A stretch of 64,000 bases of DNA, taken from Planctomycetota bacterium (GTDB lineage Bacteria > Planctomycetota > JAJSAM01 > JAJVHW01). The notes below the pieces were generated by a model that saw nothing but the letters and a program-made list of their open reading frames with translations, was not told where the DNA came from and did not search any database. Below, piece by piece: positions 24,144 through 32,753 of this stretch. A program made the position numbers and the translations under genes. Numbering within the stretch: position 1 is the first letter of the stretch; each line of letters opens with the position of its first letter. The stretch lies in assembly GCA_021414065.1 (NCBI GenBank), contig JAIOPE010000015.1, positions 1 through 64,000 on the forward strand. The letters run 5' to 3'.

Positions 24144-26009
24144 ATGGGACGATCTCAGCGCTTCCTGGACGCACTCCGCACCCGCGTGCTCGTCGGCGAC
24201 GGCGCGATGGGCACGGAACTCCACGCCCGCGGCCACGCGTCGGACGAGTGCTACGAGTCGCTCAACACGAAGGCGCGCGACGCCGTCCGCGAGGTGCTCG
24301 CGGCCTACGTGAACGCCGGCGCCGACGTGATCGAGACGAACACGTTCCGCGCGAACCGCACGCACCTCGACACCTTCGGCCTCGGCGACAAGGTCTTCGA
24401 GTTCAACTACCGCGGCGCACGGCTGGCACGCGCTGCGGCAGGGCGTGACGTCTTCGTCGCCGGCAGCGTGGGCCCGCTCAGCGTGGCGGCCAATCCCGGC
24501 GCCGAGCACGTCTCCGACTCGAAGGCCGTACACACGTACGAAGAGCAGATGGGCGCGCTCGCCGCCGGCGGCGTCGATCTGATCCTTCTCGAGACGTTCA
24601 CGGACCTGCGTCAGATCCGCGCCGCGATCCGTGCCGCGCGATCGGCGGCGCCGGAACTCCCCGTGCTCGCACAGATGGCGTTCTACGAGGGCCACGGCAG
24701 TCTCGGCGGCGTCTCGATCGGTCAGGCCATCGAGGAGATGCTCGCCGAAGGTGCGAGCGGCGTGGGAGTCAACTGCGGCCGCGGTTTCGCCGACGCGCTG
24801 CGCGTGGTCGAGAAGATGGCCGCGCTGACGGACGTCCCGATCTCCGTGTACCCGAACGCGGGCCTCCCCGAAGCGCGCGAGGGTCGGCTCGTCTACCGTC
24901 AGACGCCTGCGTACATGGCCGACATGGCCGAGCGCATGGCGGCGGTCGGCGTGAACCTGATCGGCGGCTGCTGCGGGACCGACGCCAAGTCGATCGCCGC
25001 CATCGCGGCGCGGTTGAAGGGCCGTGCGTTGTCGCCGCGGGTGCGCGGGCGGATCGACGTCGTCGAACCGAGCGCCGCGAGCGCTGCTGCCGCGACGCCG
25101 ACCGCACCCGTCGAGACCAGTATCCTGCGACATCTCGGCAAGGAGCCGCTCATCGTCGCCGAGCTGGACCCGCCGCGCGGGATGAACACGGAACGGGTAC
25201 TCGACGGCGCTCGCAAGCTGCGCGAAGCCGGTGCCCACCTGATCTCGATGGCGGAGAACCCGCTCGCGTCGATCCGCATGGGGAACGTCGGGATGGCGTA
25301 CCTCGTGAAGCGCGACGCGGGCGCGGAACCGCTCGTCCACTTCACCGGCCGCGACCGCAACACGATCGGCCTGCACAGCGACCTCATGGGCGCAGCGGCG
25401 CTCGGCGTGCGGCACGTCCTCGCCGTGACGGGCGATCCGGCGGGTGCTCGCGAGAGCGGGATCACGTCGGTCTACGACGTGAACTCGATCGGAATCTGCA
25501 AGATCGTCACCGCGTTGAACGAGGGGCGCACGCTGCACGGCGTGGACATCGGCCGGTCCGCCGGTCTCACGCTCGGCGTGGCGTTCAACCCGAACTTCCG
25601 CACGATGACGGGGCAGGTGAAGAAGCTCCGTCAGAAGGTGGACGCGGGCGCGCGGTTCGCGCTGTCGCAACTCGTCTACGACAGGGCGCGCATGGCGGAG
25701 ATCCCCGAGGGCGTCCGCGCCTGCGGCATCCCCGTGCTTCCCGGCGTGATGCCGCTCGTCTCCCACAGGAACGCGCTCTTCATGCACCACGAGGTGCCCG
25801 GCGTCCACCTGCCCGAGGACATCCTCGCGCGCATGGAGAAGCATCCGACCGGCCCCGATGCCGAGAACGAAGGCCTCGACATCGCCCGCGAGATGATCGA
25901 CGTCGCGCTGGCCGCCGGCGCACCGGGCATCTACCTCGTCACTCCGTTCCAGCGCGCCGACCTCACCGCCACGCTCGTGACGTACGTGCGGAAGGCGTGG
26001 AAGAAGTAG
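24144..26009 (+). CDS. bifunctional homocysteine S-methyltransferase / 5,10-methylene-THF reductase
   Basis: A 621-residue fusion of the YitJ type. Residues 1-~300 are a homocysteine methyltransferase: GDGAMGTELHARG, ETNTFRANR, zinc ligands in GVNCGRG and in GGCCGTD. Residues ~335-621 are a MetF-like reductase: IVAELDPPRG, ISMAENPLASIRMGN, HVLAVTGDPA and FALSQLVYD. It links the one-carbon folate pool to methionine synthesis. ATG is chosen because both domains begin right after it. TAGGCT at 24128-24133 puts the likely transcript start ~4 nt before the ATG. The family-C element ends 33 bp upstream, so it borders this promoter. Confidence 0.93.
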   Translation: MGRSQRFLDALRTRVLVGDGAMGTELHARGHASDECYESLNTKARDAVREVLAAYVNAGADVIETNTFRANRTHLDTFGLGDKVFEFNYRGARLARAAAGRDVFVAGSVGPLSVAANPGAEHVSDSKAVHTYEEQMGALAAGGVDLILLETFTDLRQIRAAIRAARSAAPELPVLAQMAFYEGHGSLGGVSIGQAIEEMLAEGASGVGVNCGRGFADALRVVEKMAALTDVPISVYPNAGLPEAREGRLVYRQTPAYMADMAERMAAVGVNLIGGCCGTDAKSIAAIAARLKGRALSPRVRGRIDVVEPSAASAAAATPTAPVETSILRHLGKEPLIVAELDPPRGMNTERVLDGARKLREAGAHLISMAENPLASIRMGNVGMAYLVKRDAGAEPLVHFTGRDRNTIGLHSDLMGAAALGVRHVLAVTGDPAGARESGITSVYDVNSIGICKIVTALNEGRTLHGVDIGRSAGLTLGVAFNPNFRTMTGQVKKLRQKVDAGARFALSQLVYDRARMAEIPEGVRACGIPVLPGVMPLVSHRNALFMHHEVPGVHLPEDILARMEKHPTGPDAENEGLDIAREMIDVALAAGAPGIYLVTPFQRADLTATLVTYVRKAWKK

Positions 26010-26033
26010 CGCGTCGCGCCGACGCCCGCGGGG

Positions 26034-26789
26034 CTAGGGCTTCGCGGTGATCGTCAGCGGCATCTGCAGCGAGCGTGCGGGCCCGTTCGGGCCCTTCCAC
26101 ATGGGGAGGCCGAGGCGGGCCCAGACCGGATCGGCGCGCAACTCGGCGTGGACGGTGTACTCCCCGGGCGGGAGAGCCAGGTCGGCGGTGCCGACGACGA
26201 GGGCGGGGAGGTCCATCGAGGCGCCCGACGCGACCAGTGTCGTGCGACGCGGGTACGGGTCGGGACCGGACTCGACAACGCGCCGGACTTCATTGCCCCC
26301 GCCGTCGAGGACCACGATCGAAAGCGTGGGGTGGGGCTCGCCCGGCGCAGGCAAGTGGAACGGCTTCAGGCTCGTGTTGACGAAATGGACGGTCGCAGGC
26401 ACCGAAGTCCCGCTCAATGCGCTCGGCCAGCGAAGCTCAAGTTCGACGACCAAGTCGCCGTCCGCAGACGTCGTGACGACGCGGGGCTCGATCTGCGCTG
26501 GGTTTGGGACGACCTCCGGCGCGGGGACTGCACCGGCCGCCTGGCCGTTCGCTGCCGCCTGGACCACCACCGGGACCATCGCCGCGGCCGGCCCGGTCGC
26601 CGCCGCTGAGCCTGCGGCAGACTCGAGCGAAGGCGCGAGGAAACGCGGCACCGCGAGCGCGGCGGTCGTCCCAAGCACCGCAACTGCGATCAGGACGACC
26701 GCAAGTCGCGAGGACCCCGCGGCGCGTCGCGAGAGATCGCGTCGCGCAGGCGTGGTGACGGAGGGGGTGCGGCGGTCGGTTGGGTGCAT
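26034..26789 (-). CDS. single-pass membrane protein with extracytoplasmic Ig-like domain
   Basis: A 251-residue protein. It has a basic N-terminal cytoplasmic tail of 27 residues, a membrane helix at about 28-50 (RLAVVLIAVAVLGTTAALAVPRFL), an Ala/Pro-rich spacer (55-95) and a beta-sandwich (VVELELRWPSALSGTSVPATVHFVNTS ... PPGEYTVHAELRAD). The sandwich resembles BsuPI/intracellular-proteinase-inhibitor-like or other Ig-type domains. Function unknown. Convergent with the HMT/MTHFR gene and divergent from the GlmS-like gene. Confidence 0.7.
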   Translation of the reverse strand: MHPTDRRTPSVTTPARRDLSRRAAGSSRLAVVLIAVAVLGTTAALAVPRFLAPSLESAAGSAAATGPAAAMVPVVVQAAANGQAAGAVPAPEVVPNPAQIEPRVVTTSADGDLVVELELRWPSALSGTSVPATVHFVNTSLKPFHLPAPGEPHPTLSIVVLDGGGNEVRRVVESGPDPYPRRTTLVASGASMDLPALVVGTADLALPPGEYTVHAELRADPVWARLGLPMWKGPNGPARSLQMPLTITAKP

Positions 26790-26866
26790 GGGGGCTCCAC
26801 GTCCCTGTCGGACCTGCGCACGGGCTTGCTTGAGGCGGCGGTGCGCGCGGGTCGATACTCCCTCTC

Positions 26867-29800
26867 ATGCAACCTCGCATCGCACCTGAGTCCGTCGTGT
26901 CAGCGCTCGTTCGCCTCGCCGGGCGAACCCTGGCCGGTTGGAGTGCCCGCGTTCGCGTCGGCGCCGACCCGCGACGCTGCGAGGCGGGAACGATCGTCTT
27001 CTTCCCGCGGGGCGCGTTCGTGCTGCGCTGCGGGATTGCGGCGATCGTCGAGGTCGCGAGGGGCGGAGCGTCCGCTGGGCCGGTGGAAGCACTGGCGCTG
27101 TCGCAGGTGCTGGCGCAGGCGGTGGCGGACGTTGCGGCCGTCGAGGGCGCGTCTCTGGCCGCGGCCCGAGCCGACGGTGCGATCTCCGAGTCCCTTCGGG
27201 CGTCGTACGCGGGCGGCGACGAACGACTCGACCGACTTGCCGCGTGGGCCCGGAGTCTGAAGCGCGGCGCGGCGTTCCCGCAACTGGCGACCGACGGCGC
27301 GTGGCGGGCGAGCGTGGTGGAACTGGCGGCGCGCCTGCGCGGCTTCGCCGATCTCGAGGACGCCCGACTGCAACTCGCCGCCGCGGATCTGGCCGACGCG
27401 GAAGTCGAGGTGTTCTCAGCGCGACTGCTCCGCGTGCGCGACATCGCGTGGCAGGTGGAGCGCGAGGCCGTTCCGCAGGCCGACGAAGCGATCGCCCTCT
27501 GCGGCGAAGACGCTCCCACGCCGAAGCTCGTCGCCGACCTGCGCAATGTGACGGCGGTGCTCCGTTGCATCGATCGCATCGAGATCCGCGGCCGCGACTC
27601 GGCCGGTCTGGCCGTGCAGGTCTCGTTCAAAGACGCCGGCGGGCTCGCCTCGTTCCGTCGCCGATCCGACGGTCTCGGCATCGCGTCGGACCTCGAGCGT
27701 CGCACGCTGCTGCCCGACCTCGCCGCGATGTCGGTTGCGGTCTCCGCGGGGACCACGCCCTGTGTGACGTTCGTCTACAAGGTGGCGGCGGAAGTGGGGC
27801 GACTTGGCGACAACGTAGCGGAACTGCGACGCCAGATCCGCGGCGACACCGCGCTGCGCGCGGCGTTGTCGGTGGACGGCTCTCTCGCAGTCGTGCTCGG
27901 CCACACGCGGTGGGCGTCGAGCGGCGTCATCAGCGTGCCGAACTGCCACCCGGTGGACAACGGAACGCACCGCGACGCCGGCGGCGCAAGCGCCGCGTCG
28001 GTTCGCACGGGGCGCATCTTCGTGGTGATGAACGGCGACGTGGACAACCACATCGACCTGCGCGACCGCTACGAGCGCGAGTCGTCGCTCGCGGTCTCAC
28101 CGCGCATCACCACGGACACGAAGGTCGTGGCGCTCGAGATCGACCGGCAGGTCGCTGCGGGGCACGGCATCGAGGACGCGTTCCGCCTCGCCGTGCAGTC
28201 GTTCCACGGATCGTGTGCGATCGGCATGGTCACGGATCTCGCGCCAGGCCGCGTGTTCCTGTCGCTCCGCGGGAGCGGCCAATCGCTGTACATCGGCGCG
28301 TCGGATGCCGGGTTCATGGCGTCGTCGGAGGTCTACGGCGTCGTCGAGGAGACGCCGAAGTACCTGAAGCTCGACGGCGAGAAGGACCGCATCGCGGGCG
28401 ACCCGTCCACCCGCGGCCAGATCGTCGTCATCTCGGCCGACGGCGCGCTCGGCGAGTCCGGGCTCGTGCGCCGCGGCTTCGACGGACCCGCTCTCGCTGT
28501 CGAGGCGAAGGAGATCCGCACGGCCGAGATCACCACGCGCGACGTGGACCGCGGCGACTTCGACCACTTCTTCCGCAAGGAGATCACCCAGTCCACGCGA
28601 TCCGTTACGCGCACGCTCTGGGGCCGCGTGATCACGGGCGCCGACGGTCTGCGCCGCGTCTCGCCGCGCATCCTCTCGGACCGCGTTCGCGCACACGTCG
28701 CGTCGGGCAAGGTGAAGGAGATCCTCGTCGTCGGACAGGGCACCGCGGCCGTCGCCGGCATGGGCATCTCGGAGTTCTTCCGCCGCGCCGCGGCGGGCAC
28801 GCCGATCCGCATCCACGCGCTCCCGGCGACGGAACTCTCGGGTTTCCACCTGCGCGACGACCTCTCGCACACGCTCGTGATCGCCGTCACCCAGTCCGGT
28901 TCCACGGCAGACACGAACCGCGCGGTGGACCTCGCGCGCCGCCGCGGCGCGGTCGTGATCGCCATCGTGAACCGCCGCAACTCCGACATCACCTACCGGG
29001 CCGATGGCGTCGTCTACACGTCCGACGGCCGCGACGTCGAGATGTCGGTCGCGTCCACGAAGGCCTTCTACTCGCAACTCACCGCGGGCGCGCTCGTCTC
29101 GCTGGCGCTCGCCGACGCATTCGGCGTGATCACTGCGTCCGACCTCGACCGTGAGGTCGCGGCGCTCGAGAATCTGCCCGCGCTGATGCAGCGGATGTTC
29201 GACGTCGAAGACACGATCCGCCGCGCCGCCGCGGAACTCGCCCCGACGCGCCAGCACTGGGCGGTCGTCGCCAGCGGGCCGAACCAGGTCGCGGGGGAAG
29301 AGGTCCGGATCAAGCTCTCGGAGCTCTGCTACAAATCGATCGCGGTCGATACGGTCGAGAACAAGAAGCACATCGATCTGTCGAGCGAGCCGCTGGTGAT
29401 CGTGCTCGCCGCGGGCAACCCGGAGTCGGTGCTGAACGACGTCGTGAAGGACGTCGCGATCTTCAAGGCGCACAAGGCAGTGCCGATCGTCTTCGCGCCC
29501 GAGGGCGACCGTCGGTTCGACCCGTACGCCGCGGCCGTCATCAGCGTTCCGGCGGCGCCGCCGCTGGCGTCGATGGTGCTCTGCGCGCTCGGTGGGCACC
29601 TCTTCGGCTACCACGCGGCGCGCGCCATCGACGAGAACGCGCGGTTCCTCTCCGGCGTCCGCGCCCAGGTGGTCGAGGCGATCGGCGACGATCGCGCCCG
29701 CGGCGAACTTCCGACGACGCTCGCGCCGTCGCGCCGCGAGTTCCTCGACCGTCTCCAGCAGGACCGGTTCACGTCGTCGATGCACCCCGTGACCGCTGTG

Positions 29801-30571
29801 CGGCTCTCGTCGCTGCTCGACCTGGCGACGGGCGTCGCCGTCGACACTCCGGAGACGCTGGCGTTCGCCGGGGCGCTCGACGGAGACGTACTGGCTGGTC
29901 TCGTCAACGTGCTCGGTCGGGCGCTGGACGAGTGCGCGCGCCCCGTGGATGCGATCAAGCATCAGGCGAAGATCGTCACGGTGGGCACGTCTCGGCCCGA
30001 GGAGGCGATGCGGGGCCTCGTCGCCGACGCGCTCGCCGTTGCGGGGGTGGACCAAGACGCACTGGCGCCCGTGGATCTGCTGGAGATCCGCCGCATCCAG
30101 CCGGCCGTGCGCGAGGTCGCAGGGCTCACGCGATACGTCGTTGCCGGTCTTCGCGCCGACGGTTCGCCGGGCCACGAGACGACGCTTCGCGTCGTGGACC
30201 GCCGGGGCGTCGCGGCGTCGATGAAGTCGCGCGCGGAACAGGGCGCGCCGCTTGCCGGCACGAAGCGACAGGTCGTGTCCGACCGGCGGCTGTTCCTCGG
30301 CGTCGGGCGGGGCGACGGCCACCGGATCGCGATCCTTCCGATGCTCGGTGCCGATCGCATGGTGTCGGGCCTCGTGCTGCTGCACCTCGCGTTCCTTCCG
30401 GACCTGTCGCGCGCGGCGAAGTCCGAGTTGCTCGGAGCGAAGCTCGACCGCCTCCGTGATCTCGTCACGGAGACCAACCGCACCTTCGACCTCGCGATGC
30501 TCGATCGGCTGACGCCGGAGCAGATCGTCGTCGAAGATGCGAGCGACCTGGCCGAGCGCATCGTCGCGTAG
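26867..30571 (+). CDS. giant GlmS-like protein: class II glutamine amidotransferase + two SIS domains, internal Cys
   Basis: 1234 residues, twice normal GlmS. The amidotransferase part shows CGIAAIVEV (Cys55), RGRDSAGLAV, LGHTRWASSGVISVPNCHPVDN, MNGDVDNHIDLR and TDTKVVALEID, interrupted by long insertions (about 65-225 and 245-330). SIS1 (about 615-760) has VVGQGTAAVAG, VTQSGSTADT and VASTKAF; SIS2 is about 795-930. The last 300 residues are unassigned. GlmS makes glucosamine-6-phosphate from fructose-6-phosphate and Gln, needing Cys as residue 1. Here 54 residues precede it, and no start codon lies immediately before it. Either a propeptide is cleaved or glutamine hydrolysis is lost. A GTG at 27020 would leave three residues before Cys. 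Confidence 0.85.
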   Translation: MQPRIAPESVVSALVRLAGRTLAGWSARVRVGADPRRCEAGTIVFFPRGAFVLRCGIAAIVEVARGGASAGPVEALALSQVLAQAVADVAAVEGASLAAARADGAISESLRASYAGGDERLDRLAAWARSLKRGAAFPQLATDGAWRASVVELAARLRGFADLEDARLQLAAADLADAEVEVFSARLLRVRDIAWQVEREAVPQADEAIALCGEDAPTPKLVADLRNVTAVLRCIDRIEIRGRDSAGLAVQVSFKDAGGLASFRRRSDGLGIASDLERRTLLPDLAAMSVAVSAGTTPCVTFVYKVAAEVGRLGDNVAELRRQIRGDTALRAALSVDGSLAVVLGHTRWASSGVISVPNCHPVDNGTHRDAGGASAASVRTGRIFVVMNGDVDNHIDLRDRYERESSLAVSPRITTDTKVVALEIDRQVAAGHGIEDAFRLAVQSFHGSCAIGMVTDLAPGRVFLSLRGSGQSLYIGASDAGFMASSEVYGVVEETPKYLKLDGEKDRIAGDPSTRGQIVVISADGALGESGLVRRGFDGPALAVEAKEIRTAEITTRDVDRGDFDHFFRKEITQSTRSVTRTLWGRVITGADGLRRVSPRILSDRVRAHVASGKVKEILVVGQGTAAVAGMGISEFFRRAAAGTPIRIHALPATELSGFHLRDDLSHTLVIAVTQSGSTADTNRAVDLARRRGAVVIAIVNRRNSDITYRADGVVYTSDGRDVEMSVASTKAFYSQLTAGALVSLALADAFGVITASDLDREVAALENLPALMQRMFDVEDTIRRAAAELAPTRQHWAVVASGPNQVAGEEVRIKLSELCYKSIAVDTVENKKHIDLSSEPLVIVLAAGNPESVLNDVVKDVAIFKAHKAVPIVFAPEGDRRFDPYAAAVISVPAAPPLASMVLCALGGHLFGYHAARAIDENARFLSGVRAQVVEAIGDDRARGELPTTLAPSRREFLDRLQQDRFTSSMHPVTAVRLSSLLDLATGVAVDTPETLAFAGALDGDVLAGLVNVLGRALDECARPVDAIKHQAKIVTVGTSRPEEAMRGLVADALAVAGVDQDALAPVDLLEIRRIQPAVREVAGLTRYVVAGLRADGSPGHETTLRVVDRRGVAASMKSRAEQGAPLAGTKRQVVSDRRLFLGVGRGDGHRIAILPMLGADRMVSGLVLLHLAFLPDLSRAAKSELLGAKLDRLRDLVTETNRTFDLAMLDRLTPEQIVVEDASDLAERIVA

Positions 30572-30613
30572 AAGTGATGTGCCGTCGCCGAACCGCTCGA
30601 TAGCATTCCGGTG

Positions 30614-31498
30614 ATGATCACCCATCGACTCGTCGCGTTCGCCCTTGTCGCGTCCCTCGCCGTGCTCGCGAGCGCCTGCGGCGCCGACCCGGCGCCAAGT
30701 CGCCCCGTGGCGCCGCCCGCCCCGGCTCCCGCGCCGCATGTCGCCGTTCACGTGCGACTCGTCACCACGACCTCGGTCCAGGACAGCGGCCTGCTCGCCG
30801 CGATCCTGCCCGAGTGGGAGCGGGCCACGGGCGACGTCGTGGACGTGATCGCGCTCGGCACCGGCGCGGCGTTCAAGTCTGCAAAGGACGGCAACGCCGA
30901 CCTTCTGCTCGTCCACGACAAGAAGGGCGAGGAGGAGTTCATCGCTTCCGGCGACGGCGTGGGGCGCACCGAGTTCCTGTGGAACTCGTTCGAGATCCTC
31001 GGCCCCGCGTCGGACCCGGCGCAGGTCAAGGGCGTGAAGTCGGCGCCCGAGGCGCTGAAACGGATCGCCGCCGCAGATGCGAAGTTCGTCTCCCGTGGCG
31101 ACGACTCGGGCACGCACCGTCGCGAAAAGTCGCTCTGGGAGAAGGCCGGCGGGCGCCCGACGTGGGCCGGGTATCGAGAAGCTGGGCAGGGCATGGGACC
31201 GACGCTTCGCATCGCCGACGAGACCGACGCGTATGTGCTGTGCGACCAGGGAACCCGATACGGCTACAAGGGCGCGCTACGCCTCACGTCGCTGCTGGCG
31301 GCGACGCCGGAGCTGCGCAACGTCTACTCGGTGGTCCGCCTGAACGTTGCGAAGCACACGCACGTGAAGAAGCAGGCGGACGATCTCGCGGCCTGGCTGC
31401 TCACGCCCGAGACCGCCAAGCGCATCGAGGCGTTCCAGGTGAACGGGAACACGCTCTTCAACTCGTTGCGCCTCACGCCTCCCGCGAAAGACCAGTGA
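30614..31498 (+). CDS. tupA: tungstate ABC transporter substrate-binding lipoprotein, TupA type
   Basis: A 294-residue lipoprotein with a signal ending LAVLASAC. The mature protein shows the TupA signatures TTTSVQDSGLL (tungstate-binding TTTS), VIALGTGAAFKSAKDGNADLLLVHDKKGEEEF, SRGDDSGTHRREKSLW and GQGMGPTLRIADE. It captures tungstate outside the membrane for the TupB/TupC pair encoded next. The ATG at 30614 is preferred over GTG 30611 because TAGCAT (30601-30606) would start a leaderless mRNA there. The stop overlaps tupB by 4 nt. Family members bind tungstate much more tightly than molybdate. Confidence 0.93.
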   Translation: MITHRLVAFALVASLAVLASACGADPAPSRPVAPPAPAPAPHVAVHVRLVTTTSVQDSGLLAAILPEWERATGDVVDVIALGTGAAFKSAKDGNADLLLVHDKKGEEEFIASGDGVGRTEFLWNSFEILGPASDPAQVKGVKSAPEALKRIAAADAKFVSRGDDSGTHRREKSLWEKAGGRPTWAGYREAGQGMGPTLRIADETDAYVLCDQGTRYGYKGALRLTSLLAATPELRNVYSVVRLNVAKHTHVKKQADDLAAWLLTPETAKRIEAFQVNGNTLFNSLRLTPPAKDQ

Positions 31499-32142
31499 AC
31501 GACGTCGCCGAAGCGACCGGCCTCACACTCGCCATCTCGGTCGCGTCGGTCGTCTTCGCGACGATTCCAGCGTTGCCTCTCGCCGTCGCTCTCGGGCTGT
31601 CCCGCTCACGCGCGGCCGACGTGGCGCTCGTGGCTGCGCGGACGGCGATGGCGTTCCCGACGGTGCTCGCGGGGCTGGTCGTCTACGGCATGGTCTCGCG
31701 CCACGGGCCGCTCGGCTCGCTTGAGTTGCTCTACACGCCGTCTGCGATCGTGGCGGGCGAGGTGATGCTCGCGTTCCCGTTGGTCGTCGCGCTCGGCGCG
31801 TCGGCCGTGCGCGGACTCGACCCGCGTTTCGAGGAGACACTCCGCGGACTCGGCGTGACCGGCGTGCGACGCATGCTGCTCACGGTGCGGGAGGCCGGTC
31901 CCGGCGTCGTGACGGCGATCCTCGCGGCGTTCGCGCGCTGCGTGACGGAGCTGGGCGTGGCGTTGCTCGTCGGAGGCAACCTGAAGGGCAGCACGCGAAC
32001 GCTGACCACGGCGATCGCCCTCGAGACGTCCCGCGGCGACTTCGACCGCGCGGTGCACCTCGGTTGCGTGCTGCTCGCGGTGGCGGTCGTGGTGAACGTG
32101 CTCCTCGCATGGTCTTCGCGAGGACGGAGCGCAGCCCGATGA
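31495..32142 (+). CDS. tupB: tungstate ABC transporter permease, TupB type
   Basis: A 215-residue membrane protein with five helices starting at LTLAISVASVVFATIPALPLAVAL. The ATPase-contact EAA loop corresponds to EETLRGLGVTGVRRMLLTVREAGPGV. RTLTTAIALETSRGDFDRAVHLG is typical of TupB. The GTG start overlaps the tupA stop (GTGA), and its stop overlaps tupC (ATGA). Confidence 0.92.
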   Translation: MNDVAEATGLTLAISVASVVFATIPALPLAVALGLSRSRAADVALVAARTAMAFPTVLAGLVVYGMVSRHGPLGSLELLYTPSAIVAGEVMLAFPLVVALGASAVRGLDPRFEETLRGLGVTGVRRMLLTVREAGPGVVTAILAAFARCVTELGVALLVGGNLKGSTRTLTTAIALETSRGDFDRAVHLGCVLLAVAVVVNVLLAWSSRGRSAAR

Positions 32143-32753
32143 TCGTCGCCGTCGTGAGTTCCGCGAGCGTGCGCTTCGACGACGGACGGACCGTTCGGCT
32201 GCCGGAACTCCGGATCGCGCCCGGCGAGCGCGTGGTCGTCGTCGGTCGGAACGGAACGGGGAAGTCCACGTTGTTGCGGGTGCTCGCACGCATCGCAGTC
32301 GCCGACCCGCTCGTTGGGGGAACCGTGGATCTGCCGACGGCCGCCGCCGACACCGCGTTCGTCGCTGCGCGTCCCTATCTGCTGCGCGGCACGGTGCTGT
32401 GGAACGTGGAGTTGCCGCTCGCCGCGCGTGGCGTGCCCCGGGCGGCGCGTCGCGTCCGGGCGATGGCCGCACTCGCCGAGATGGGCGCCGAGTCCCTCGC
32501 GGCACGTACGCGCGTCGGACTCTCCGACGGCGAAGTGCAGCGCGTGGCACTTGCGCGCGCGCTCGTCACCGAACCGAGACTCCTCCTGCTCGACGAGGCG
32601 CTCGCCTCGCTCGACGAAGTGGGAGCGACGGCGCTGGCGGCGGCGCTGCGAGCGCGGGAAGATCTGGCGGTCGTAGCTGCGGCTCCCGCGGAGCCCGCGA
32701 TGCCGCCTGGCGTGAAGGTCCGCGTCGTCCGATCCGGAGAGACATCGTCATGA
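32139..32753 (+). CDS. tupC: tungstate ABC transporter ATPase, TupC type
   Basis: A 204-residue ATPase: Walker A GRNGTGKST (36-44), signature LSDGEVQRVALARAL (Asp in place of the usual second Gly), Walker B LLLLDEALASLD. It is shorter than most ABC ATPases because helical-domain loops are trimmed and the C-terminal switch region is minimal (AAPAEPAMPPG where an H-loop His is expected). The missing His is worth noting. Overlaps tupB and the phosphatase gene by 4 nt each. Confidence 0.88.
   Translation: MIVAVVSSASVRFDDGRTVRLPELRIAPGERVVVVGRNGTGKSTLLRVLARIAVADPLVGGTVDLPTAAADTAFVAARPYLLRGTVLWNVELPLAARGVPRAARRVRAMAALAEMGAESLAARTRVGLSDGEVQRVALARALVTEPRLLLLDEALASLDEVGATALAAALRAREDLAVVAAAPAEPAMPPGVKVRVVRSGETSS

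Noticed and set aside
28097..31117. 1006-codon open frame antisense to the GlmS-like and tupA genes
   Set aside because: It is the mirror of high-GC codon use; it has no motifs, is rich in Arg/Asp/His as such mirror frames are, and the opposite strand carries certain genes.
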